Shown: piece after piece, positions 55,004 to 64,000 of the stretch
How positions within the stretch are numbered: the first letter of the stretch is position 1
How the letters are laid out: each line of letters begins with the position of its first letter
Origin: Clavelina lepadiformis
Lineage: Eukaryota; Chordata; Ascidiacea; Aplousobranchia; Clavelinidae
Length of the DNA: 64,000 nucleotides
Direction: 5' to 3'
NCBI RefSeq assembly: GCF_947623445.1
Contig: NC_135245.1
Span: 4,347,501-4,411,500 of the forward strand
Notes under the pieces: generated by a model
Told to the model about the DNA's origin: nothing
The model's database searches: none
The model's input: only the letters and a program-made list of their open reading frames with translations
Position numbers and translations under genes: made by a program

Positions 55004-57046
55004 ATGATTTTGTCTTTATCTAAGCAAATACCATCGGCATCTAGAAAAATAAAGTTGCAATGGTTTTCGGTAACAACTGCACCGTATTCTCATGGTCATG
55101 AAATAAAATTAACTACGCCAATGCCAGAAGTGGCATCCTTCAAAGGGGTAACATCGTATACTGACTTGTACAATTATTCTATTACAAACTCTAATCATTT
55201 TTGGGAAACACATGCTAAATCTAGATTGAAATGGTTTGAACCATTTCATACCACTTCGGAATGTGACATGAGTGTTGGAAAAGCTAAATGGTTTCTGGGA
55301 GGAAAATTAAACGTTTCTGTTAATTGTGTTGATCGGCATGCACAAACAAATCCTGACAAAATTGCACTTATTTGGGAGAAAGATGAGCTTGGACAGAATG
55401 AATTTGTTACCTATCAGCAGCTTTTGGAAATGGTGTGTCGCTTGGCCAACTCCTTGGTTGACAGCGGTGTGCGTAAAGGTGACAGAGTTGCGATATATAT
55501 GCCTGTTTCACCAATTGCAGTGGCGGCCATGCTTGCTTGTGCAAGAATTGGAGCAGTGCATAGTGTTGTATTTGCAGGATTTAGTGCAGATGCATTAGCT
55601 CAACGGATTAAAGATGCTGGTGCAGAAACAATTATAACAACAGATCAGGCTGTTCGCGGTGGTAAGGTTATAGAACTCAAAAATATAGTCAATGCTGCTT
55701 TGGTTCAGTGCCCAAGTGTCAAGCGAGTCTTTTTGAGTCATCGTCTGGGTAAAAGTTATGCCCGGACCGATAAAGATATTGATCTAGACGAAGCAATGTC
55801 AAAAGCTGATAAATACTGTGAACCTGTTTCTATGGACAGTGAGGATTTACTGTTTATGCTCTATACTTCCGGAAGCACTGGAAAGCCGAAAGGCATTGTC
55901 CATACCCAGGCTGGATATTTGCTTTATGCCATGATGACCCAAAAGTATGTGTTTGATTATCGGGATGGTGATATATATGCTTGTGTTGCCGATGTTGGTT
56001 GGATTACCGGACACAGTTATGTTGTCTATGGTCCCCTTGGTAATGGTGCAACCAGTGTTTTGTTTGAAAGTGTTCCAACATATCCAGACCCAGGAAGATA
56101 CTGGAATATGGTGGAGAGATTGCGTATCAACCAGTTTTATGGTGCTCCAACTGCCATTCGATTACTACTTCGATACGGTGATTCTTACGTTAAAAAATAC
56201 GATCTGTCAACACTCCGTGTCTTGGGAAGTGTTGGTGAACCAATCAACCATGAAGCATGGGAATGGTATCACAACGTAGTTGGAAATGGCAAGTGTGATG
56301 TTGTGGACACTTGGTGGCAGACCGAGACTGGTGGTATTGCCATAACACCTCGTCCATCTTCTTTGGGAGATGTCATCGTTCCGTCTGCTCCAATGAGACC
56401 TTTTTTTGGAATTCAACCTGCTCTAGTCGGTGAAGATGGCAAGGAGCTTGTTGGAGGGGACTCGGATGGTGCTTGCTGTTTAAAAACTCCTTGGCCGGGA
56501 ATGGCCCGCACTATTTACGGAGATCATGAACGCTTCTTGGATACTTATTACAGGCCCTACCCAGGTTATTATTTCTCTGGTGATGGGGCAAGAAAGATAG
56601 AAAATGAATTTTTTCAAATAACAGGCAGAATGGATGACGTCTTGAATATCAGCGGCCATCGGTTAGGAACTGCAGAAATAGAGGATATACTGGATGAGCA
56701 TGTGGATGTTGCTGAAGCGGCTGTTGTTGGAGTGCCGCACCACATTAAGGGCGAGGAAGCGTTTGCTTTTGTCTCCCTTAAGGAAGGAGTCTCTAAGCAA
56801 AAGGTCAATTTGGTGGGTGAGCTGAAATCAGACGTGAGACAGAAGGTTGCAGCTTTTGCAGTTCCAGGACAGATACTAATAAGTGATGCTCTGCCCAAAA
56901 CAAGATCCGGGAAAATTATGAGACGTATTCTTCGGAAGTTGGCAGCAGGTGAAGTAAACGATCTTGGTGACACGAGTACACTTGCTGATCCTACTGTCGT
57001 AGAAAGATTAGCTGCTGAACGTCTTAAAATGAAGGATGAGCAATGA
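55004..57046 (+). CDS. ACSS1: Acetyl-CoA synthetase, mitochondrial ACSS1-type, intronless
   Basis: Makes acetyl-CoA from acetate, ATP and CoA through acetyl-AMP. The frame from the first in-frame ATG predicts 680 residues, full length for the family. The N-terminus has several Lys/Arg and no acidic residue in its first 30 positions (MILSLSKQIPSASRKIKLQW), as in a mitochondrial targeting peptide. ANL-superfamily motifs occur in order: YTSGSTGKPKGIVHTQAGY (P-loop, about residue 290), DVGWITGHSYVVYGPL, INQFYGAPTA, DTWWQTETGG (acetyl-selective Trp and adenylate motif), YFSGDGARK, ITGRMDDVLNISGHRLGTAE (hinge), and PKTRSGKIMRR with the catalytic, acetylation-regulated lysine. MRPFFGI and WPGMARTIYGDH favour ACSS1 over cytosolic ACSS2. 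All catalytic motifs are intact. The coding region has no introns, unlike vertebrate ACSS1. Possible poly(A) signals are AATAAA at 57183-57188 and 57243-57248. Confidence 0.95.
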   Translation: MILSLSKQIPSASRKIKLQWFSVTTAPYSHGHEIKLTTPMPEVASFKGVTSYTDLYNYSITNSNHFWETHAKSRLKWFEPFHTTSECDMSVGKAKWFLGGKLNVSVNCVDRHAQTNPDKIALIWEKDELGQNEFVTYQQLLEMVCRLANSLVDSGVRKGDRVAIYMPVSPIAVAAMLACARIGAVHSVVFAGFSADALAQRIKDAGAETIITTDQAVRGGKVIELKNIVNAALVQCPSVKRVFLSHRLGKSYARTDKDIDLDEAMSKADKYCEPVSMDSEDLLFMLYTSGSTGKPKGIVHTQAGYLLYAMMTQKYVFDYRDGDIYACVADVGWITGHSYVVYGPLGNGATSVLFESVPTYPDPGRYWNMVERLRINQFYGAPTAIRLLLRYGDSYVKKYDLSTLRVLGSVGEPINHEAWEWYHNVVGNGKCDVVDTWWQTETGGIAITPRPSSLGDVIVPSAPMRPFFGIQPALVGEDGKELVGGDSDGACCLKTPWPGMARTIYGDHERFLDTYYRPYPGYYFSGDGARKIENEFFQITGRMDDVLNISGHRLGTAEIEDILDEHVDVAEAAVVGVPHHIKGEEAFAFVSLKEGVSKQKVNLVGELKSDVRQKVAAFAVPGQILISDALPKTRSGKIMRRILRKLAAGEVNDLGDTSTLADPTVVERLAAERLKMKDEQ

Positions 57047-59012
57047 AGTCAACATTCATACCGCAAATCCATTAAGGAACATGTTCAAATAACTACCTCA
57101 GCTAATTTATAATCCCATGTTTTGCAGTTGCTGGTAATTTGTGAGGTTCATGTTTAGCAAACACAAATTCTATATGGGACTGAATAAAGTCAAAGTGATT
57201 TGAAGATGGAAGAACCAATAAGAATTTATATAATCCATTTGTAATAAAAAGTGTTGCTATTAGTTGTGTATAGGCTTGTCAATTTCAACATACCGCAGGC
57301 TTCAATACATAGAGAAACCTCTATCTGATTGAGTCACTTCATCATCAGTATCTTTTTTGTTGTCTTTGTGATGTTGTGTGAATTACCCAGGTTTTTTATA
57401 TATCCATTGCAAGTTAGGATTTGCTACGTAGAAAAAATGTATTTTCAAGAGTCAATTTTGAACCATTTATCTTGAAATATATGTTGGTGCCAAGTGCAAG
57501 TGCAGAGAACTGGTGCTTTGCTCCCTAATGCCTCTGTATTTCAACTTTGCCAGTTACTCATTCAAACCAGCTCTGTAAGTTGTATTCACATTTTATATGG
57601 ACCCAGATTTGCCAGTAATTTTTGAATAATGAATGATAAATGATGAATAAATGAAGAATATTGATTCTTGCTATTGTTATGAAGATTGAAAGTGTTGGCA
57701 TGATCTTCATATTTTGCTTTCAATTAGCTAATAATTATAATTATATATCTAAAGATTTGTGCAATGTGCTATTGATCACATCATAGCCTGTGTGAATGGT
57801 ATTTAATCTATGCATCAAATTGCTTTTACCACTCCTTTTATTATTATTATTATACCATACTGCTGTTTGAGGTGTCATTTTTGCCTTAAAAATATTGATA
57901 CGAGTTAAGTCCTTATGTGGCAATTCACTGTTTGTGTATGCACCTCTGTATGTCTTGCATGTATGTTAGTTTCATGTGTACATTCCCATGTCACAAATGA
58001 CAATTTTAACAGAATATAAAAATAATAAAACTGCTTCTGTTTTGATGTACGCTAAGCAACACAAGATATTCTTTGGTGTAAATGAAGAATGAACTTGTTG
58101 CCATCTATTTAGTGCATTTAATGTGGCCTTTATTTTAAATAAAAACAATGTTTAGCCACCTAAGCAGCATTGCTTTTAAAGTCTGTGTGATTATTATACA
58201 TATCAGATATCATATATATGTACTGTTTAATACAATTTCATTTTATCATCGCATTGTAACATCATTTAGTACTGAATGATGATAGTTTTGTATTTTTTAA
58301 AGTATGTCTTTGAGCTTAATAAATGCAGTAATTCAACTACGAGTACTACCCGTACATTGAGTAAATATATACATCATTAAATGTAAAGTTTTTTTAGAAG
58401 TCATCTGCAATTTTGCTAAGCTTTGTATGATATGTGTGTATAACATAGTATATAATTTGTCTGATTAGGGATGGAATCTTTGCTATCACCCAACCTCAAT
58501 ATTATCCTAAGCTGTTGACAGCATTTACCATTAGGCTCTCCTTATTAACTTCACAATTTCTGTATCTACTGTAACCAAAATGTTTGCAGCACAAAGGAAA
58601 AATACAGAGAAGCTATAAAATTGAATACTTTTGTAAAAAATAAAGTACATTCAGCACCAGAAGATACACAAAATAAACAAACACGCAACAATAAAACCAC
58701 ATGTATATTACATACATTTTGCAGAGATCCGTTTTTAACAATACTAACTAGTGGCTTTTAAATAAAGTTCGGTCATATTATTACCTACAATCATTCAAAA
58801 GCACTAACTTCAGCGGAAAGGTTACATAGCACTGGCAGTGTTATGAACTTCGAATTGCTTACATCACCTCACCTGTTGACAATGAGTATGGAAATATAAA
58901 AACTGCCAGGTTACATTTCGATGTCAACTCTACTAGACAGATCCTTTAGCTTACAAACAAGATACGGTGTGATTTATCTGAGCAACTTCAATGCAATGAC
59001 GTTTCGTACATG
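57047..59012. other. Intergenic/3' UTR region between convergent ACSS1 and RAD51D
   Basis: AT-rich and holds the ACSS1 poly(A) signals near 57183 and 57243. The genes point toward each other. No other coding or transposon ends were recognised. Confidence 0.5.
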
Positions 59013-62000
59013 TTAAGTTCCATTGGCAACTCCAGCATTGGTTATTTTAAGCAACGTTGATTGCCTTGGACTGCGAACAGATTTGTCAACAATGGCTTTT
59101 ATGGTAGGCTCAAACAGTGAACATGATTTGTCAGCGTATTTGCACTCCCATAACTGACAAGGTTCTTTATCAGGCTCAAGTACAACGCGCACACTGGGCA
59201 CAAAAGTCCAACAGCGTCCTAAAGCCGGCTTCATTGAATAGAATTCTAAATTAAAACATAGGAAAATTCTGATTAGAAAGACTAATGTTAACGGAATAAA
59301 CCCATTTAATTTCAATAGAAATCTGTGAGACTGGATTTTAAAGTGATATGTGAATTGATAAATTCAATTAATTTGTGAACCTGTAGAGGTAGTTGATGCT
59401 GCTGAGACCATGTCATTTGTGATTATAACAGCAATTGCAAAATCTTTGGCAAGAGCATTTAATCGTCTTCCTATGCTTTGCAGCAAGGAACATCCTGCAA
59501 AAATATTGCAAAAGTTGATGTGATGCAAATAGTTGAATGTAGACATATAAGAACAAATAATTACAACCTTCAACATAAGTTCCACTGACAAAACTTGATC
59601 CAAGAACTGCTGATACTGAGTCTACTACGACCAGCTTGAGGGATGAATAGAAACAATCTGGTTGATTGTGGAGTGACTTCTGTAGTTGTTCTAAGCATTC
59701 TTGTAATTCTTTTATGTCGTAACACTGACACAATTGAATACGAGACAAAACAGATGACACCTGTTTTTGTGGAAATCTAAAACATGAATTTGCATAAAGA
59801 TATTAAAGGTGTGTGGCTTCTAAAAAACCTTGCCAAAGGCAGCACAAGCTATCACACCACTTGTTAAAGAATTGTATACAGCATTCCTAAGCCTTGCCTT
59901 ATCAGCCTTGCTCAAGCTAAAACAAAAATGCAAAATTCTTGTTTTCTGAAACCCAATTTCGAAGCACCTGGTAATTCTACACAGTTTAGAAATGCTGCAT
60001 AACCCTATAACTACTTTTTATTTCATTAACGCGGTTTTGTTCCAAATCTGACCACCTCTGCATTGTATTGGTATATTAACTCCGAATATAGCCTCTTTGT
60101 ATTTTTAGTTTTGCAAGAATTACTATATTACTCGACAACCTTTTTCAGTTTCGTTTAAAACGATTAAACATGTGAAACGGTTCCTTATCATGTAATAAGT
60201 CTGCAACAAGAGAAATGAATTCAAGCCACATTTTATTAATGTGTGTAATGACACTGCCATGTTTTATCTTCATGCGAACTGATATTGTTTATTGAGCTAT
60301 ACAGCCTATAAAAAGAAATTAAGTTTGAATTAAATCGTCATCATCAGTTGACAAACGTTGTGTGGGTTTGTGTGACAACAAAATTTTCTCAAAAGTCTCT
60401 GTTTTGCACTACTGTATTTCTAAAACAGTGTTGATATTCATACGCTGTGAAATTTTTTAGTTTGTACGTGGACAAAATCTACCATGTGATTCAGTGCTTA
60501 GATTTTTCTTTTTATGAAACACTGGGTGGGCGTATTCAGGCTATTTTAAACTTGGTGGCAAATGTTTAACATGTACTTGAGGACCAATTTGTTGGGGCGT
60601 TTGAGAATTTCAGCTCTGATGGACTTACCAATGTCGATTTATTTGCTTGATTTGCATTGTCACACTCAGCTTCTAGTTTTTCTAAGAAGCTGTCGATGAA
60701 GTTGTCCAGGCCATTGCTTACAGGTGGAATGCTTTAGCTTAGTTTGTTTGAAAATTGAGAAATGAAAAATTAGATACTGAAAAAAATTATAGTAAGCATT
60801 TAAACAGTGTGCTATGTCTTGGTCACAACATCTTTCACTTTATTCTGTATTGTGTATGTAAGTGTGGGGGGGGGGGGGGGGGTTTACAATATTTTGAAAT
60901 ATACACATTTTCTGTCATAATCATGGCTTGTGCAATGAAATTTTCAACAGAATTGGAGCTAATTATATGTTTTATGTGAAACTTTAGACCACAACAACTG
61001 CAACAAAAAATTAAAAAACGACAATAGAGGCCCAAACCAAAGTTTCTTATAAAAATTGAACAAACTAAGGTTACTTGAAGTCAAATCCTAGAACAAGGTT
61101 TATTAATCTTCCGACTAGCAACCTCAATCACAACCCAGAGATTGAGAAGCACTAAGTTATTCTATGCAATTTCTTCCAGATATTCAACCAGCACAAAACA
61201 AACCTAGTTCTTGTAATATCTGCAGCTCTTTTGACAGACCATCCCCCAGTTGTGTCAATATATACTACATTTTGTTCAAGTTCTCCCACCACTTGTATGG
61301 TGAGGCTCTGGCACAACTGGAAAAAAATTGAGCAATTTTAGTAAATTTTTTTATTTATCTTAGAAACCATGACTTCATACCTGGGTTTTGCCAGAAACTG
61401 AAACTCCAACAAATTCTGTAACTTCTCCCGTGTAAACACCACAGTCTAAGATTTCATCAAGATTGCTGCAGGAAGTTGAAAGAACAGCAAGTGTGCTCAA
61501 TGCCTCATTGTATAAATCTAAGCCATTTACGGGAAAAGCTGAATATTGTGCCAGCAAAACCCTTCGAATTGATAAGACTTTCTGCAGGATTGGAAACACT
61601 GTTTGATAGAACTGTTCATTATAGCTTACAATATTCAACTTTAAATGCAAGTCCATGTAATAAAATTGCTTTAAAAGTTACCTGAAATATATGATTTAAG
61701 GTTCATAGTGCACAGATGTCTTGCTAAACACTAACTATTGCCCAAACCGAGAAACAAGGAAGTCCTTACCATGAGTTCATATATATTTTATTGCGCATAA
61801 TAATGCCTTTCAATTTCTTTTTATATTTATTAGAAATTGGTATACAGTATATCAAATCAAACTGGGCTGATAATTTTCATAGCTAAGCAATTGAAAAAGT
61901 CTAACCACTCAAAAAAATGGCGACCATAACTCAACAAGGGTCTATTGACTCAGAAATCAGCAAACGCCAAAAATTGTTAGCAATGTACATGAACTGTTTA

Positions 62001-62551
62001 CTTTTATCATACAGTAGAATGCATGCAACTGGAATGAAAGCAACAATTTTGTTAAAACTGACCTTAAATGGCAAGCCACATAACGCAGTAATTTTTTCTG
62101 GATCCATAGAAACAAAATCAATAACTAGAAAGATATGCAAACATATTAAAACAATACATGGCATATTGCTTTATGATATAACTTTGGACTCAGTTAATTT
62201 TAACTGAAACAGTTTTTGATGAAATCTGAACGAAAGTGCGTCATAAGTAAAAACACTTTTTTCTATATTACATGAGAAGCCAATACGACAACATAATATT
62301 AAAAGCTACATTATATCACTTTGGTCATATCACAATAATTGAAATTCAGGCTTTTAAACCACAGACATTGGCAAAGATACGCATTTGTAATCAAACATGC
62401 CACAAAACATGCTGTAGAGTGGAATATAAAAATATTGAGAACATAACTTATAAATTAAATCTGTACCTTGTTTTATTCCTTTAGAGGTTAGTTGCATGAG
62501 AATTTCACTGGTAAGCGCTGGACACATTCCAGCTAACAGCTGAATTGGCAT
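59013..62551 (-). CDS. RAD51D: DNA repair protein RAD51 homolog 4 (RAD51D)
   Basis: RAD51 paralogue, part of the BCDX2 complex that supports RAD51 filament assembly in homologous recombination. Exons on the minus strand: 62551-62467, 62124-62063, 61581-61381, 61316-61204, 60716-60629, 59906-59829, 59760-59568, 59494-59381 and 59245-59013. Phases join throughout, about 388 residues. Exon 1 gives [20 protein letters not shown]; exon 2 [19 protein letters not shown]; exon 3 [19 protein letters not shown] and the Walker [10 protein letters not shown]; exon 7 the Walker [13 protein letters not shown]; exon 8 [16 protein letters not shown]; exon 9 [20 protein letters not shown]. Walker A fits GxxxxGKT but lacks the usual Gly-Pro-Gly. 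The weakest calls are the acceptors of exons 5 and 6; together these exons add some 45-50 residues compared with human RAD51D (328 residues), placed between Walker A and B. Confidence 0.92.
60866..60882 (+). repeat. 17-base poly-G tract
   Basis: An uninterrupted run of 17 G in otherwise AT-rich intronic sequence of RAD51D (intron 4). On the transcript strand of RAD51D it reads as poly-C. Confidence 0.95.
61870..61955. repeat. Dispersed repeat, copy in RAD51D intron 2
   Basis: Shares with about 63245-63345 the order ATTTTCATAG / ATTTCCATAG, an AATTGAAAAA / AATCGAAAAA word, AAAAAAATGGCG, and AAGGGTCTATT, in the same orientation. It is a degenerate repeat of unknown class. Confidence 0.6.
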
Positions 62552-63244
62552 TTTAAAGGCAGCAGCAGAATCGCAAAAACCACATTTGATCTATATACAG
62601 AAATTCGTTGAATACACCCTTTCAAAGTTACAGTCTGGGTGGCAAGATTTTTTTGATCGATTATACTTAAGCAAAAAAGTCCTAGATTCCAGTCTAGACA
62701 ATGAAAAATGTCAAGCCACCTTGATTCTTCTTTTATTTAAAAGCGTTCTGGGCATTGAATTGTAAATATTTTGCTACAAGATAAAAAAAAATTGGAAAAA
62801 TGTTGCTTAGTTTTTATTTTACAGTGGCTCGAATCCTACGCTCTGGACTTGTTTGAAACAAAGTCAAAGTCAGCATAGCATGTGGTGTAAAATGCGTGAA
62901 AGTTTGCATGGTATCTGTGAAGCATTTGAATATAATGATTTGGTTTGTATTCACTTCTAGTCGATTATTTTAACCTTTGCTTGACATGCAACACAAAATT
63001 AGTCTATGTAACACGCCGCAGAAAATACCCGAACTCCTACGCATTTTACGCTGCATGTCTCGCCGACCACGTATCTAGACATTAAATTCAACAATTCCAG
63101 TATGTAGGATTCAAACCACTGTAAAATAAGACAACATATTTTCAAAATTTTTTTATTGTGTGAAGGAATTCATATGCAACTCACCTGAGCAAAACCTTTG
63201 CAATCCAATGCCCAGAACGTTTGTAATTTAAAAGAGAATCAAAG
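62552..63244. other. Upstream region of RAD51D
   Basis: This would hold the RAD51D promoter and 5' UTR. I recognise no TATA box or other specific motif and no gene. Confidence 0.4.
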
Positions 63245-63510
63245 TGGGTCGAAAATTTCCATAGTTAACTTTCGGCAATCGAAAAAATCTTGCCATCCCA
63301 AAAAAATGGCGGCAGTAACTCGGAAAGGGTCTATTTGAACTGTTATATGAACTATTAACTACTATTTTGAACGATTGAGCTGGCCGTGCTAGTTGTTATC
63401 AGCAAGTTGCTAACATTGTTATTTCTGTGTACATTTTAAGCCTATTTAGTTTTGTCACATTTCCTGTAATTTAGCGTATGCTAACCACAACTGAAAAAAA
63501 AACAACTGGC
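63245..63510. repeat. Dispersed repeat, second copy
   Basis: The first 100 bp match 61870-61955. The later part, from CTGGCCGTGCTAGTTGTTAT, matches 11470-11600 beside the hAT MITE at 11106-11469. At 63381 the GCCGTGCT octamer occurs once, so this copy looks like an unoccupied version of that MITE's target. Confidence 0.6.
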
Positions 63511-64000
63511 TTTGTATTTTCATACTATTCGGCCAAATTGAAAATCATAGCTCATTGATCCATTCATTACAGGGACATTCCCTATAGTGAAAAACATCTT
63601 TGGATTAACCTGCGAAAATTGCAACTGTACGGTGTTTTCCGTCATTGCAGAATTCCTTATCCTTGATATTATTTCAAACAACCAAATAAATGCTTTTCTT
63701 TTAAGAATGGTATAATCTTACATTCATTATGTTAATGTTTTTGAATAATGTTAAAATAACCCTATAACCGATTGGTACATTTCAAAGGTTTTGTATCAAA
63801 AATAGCTTCGCATAATTTTCGGATTAAGCTAACGAGGAACCTTAGTCAAAAGAAATCATTCGTGGTAGGCTATAAATCGCTTCTACAAAACCTAAGAAAG
63901 ATGTTTCAAACGACAATTTACGATTCCGATGCCAGCAGAAGCGTTTAAACTTTAGCCGTGAGAACTGTTGCCACTGGCTACGCTGTACAAACAAACTTAC
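63511..64000. other. No gene seen
   Basis: Right end of the window; AT-rich. No supportable feature found. Confidence 0.4.

Noticed and set aside
55326-56973. Other-frame ORFs of 69-119 codons over the ACSS1 gene
   Set aside because: Shadows of the 680-codon ACSS1 frame.

Overview
The window is animal nuclear DNA: AT-rich, multi-exon genes with GT-AG introns (one GC-AG), a eukaryotic elongator tRNA-Met, and many hAT and Tc1/mariner-type DNA transposons. The conserved genes are 14-3-3 epsilon-type proteins, a mitochondrial-type acetyl-CoA synthetase (ACSS1) and RAD51D. A tunicate such as Ciona is my best guess from compact introns, base composition and the recurrent octamer TAGGCCTA, but I cannot prove the species from the sequence.

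Layout. 1-2.8 kb: a pair of ~510-bp direct repeats (possible LTRs) with a hAT MITE between them. 4.4-9.6 kb (minus): a complete conventional 14-3-3 epsilon-like gene (here called D). 12.8-30.4 kb (plus): a second 14-3-3 gene (C), divergent from D, whose two long introns hold a decayed hAT transposase, a frameshifted transposon gene and a pogo-like element nested inside another TA-inserting element. 31.2-32.1 kb: a hAT MITE with a perfect 8-bp target-site duplication. 33.1-42.0 and 42.0-50.8 kb: two tandem ~8.9-kb copies of one segment, each carrying a divergent 14-3-3 gene on the minus strand (A and B). Copies differ by several insertions, two of which have intact target-site duplications and a matching empty site in the other copy. 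51.6 kb: tRNA-Met (minus). 52.3-54.4 kb: three hAT-like fragments or MITEs. 55.0-57.0 kb (plus): an uninterrupted ACSS1-like reading frame. 59.0-62.6 kb (minus): a nine-exon RAD51D gene.

How it fits together. The dominant story is local expansion of a 14-3-3 epsilon-type family, four genes in 45 kb, with the same intron positions. D and C keep the ancestral-looking 5' exons. C, A and B share near-identical last three exons and their introns, in inverted orientation for C, while the first three exons differ strongly. This suggests ectopic recombination or gene conversion producing mosaic genes. B has an early stop in its tail exon and unusual substitutions. ACSS1 (acetate activation) and RAD51D (homologous recombination) are unrelated neighbours. 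All exon models were read by eye from splice signals, reading phase and family alignment from memory; no search was run.
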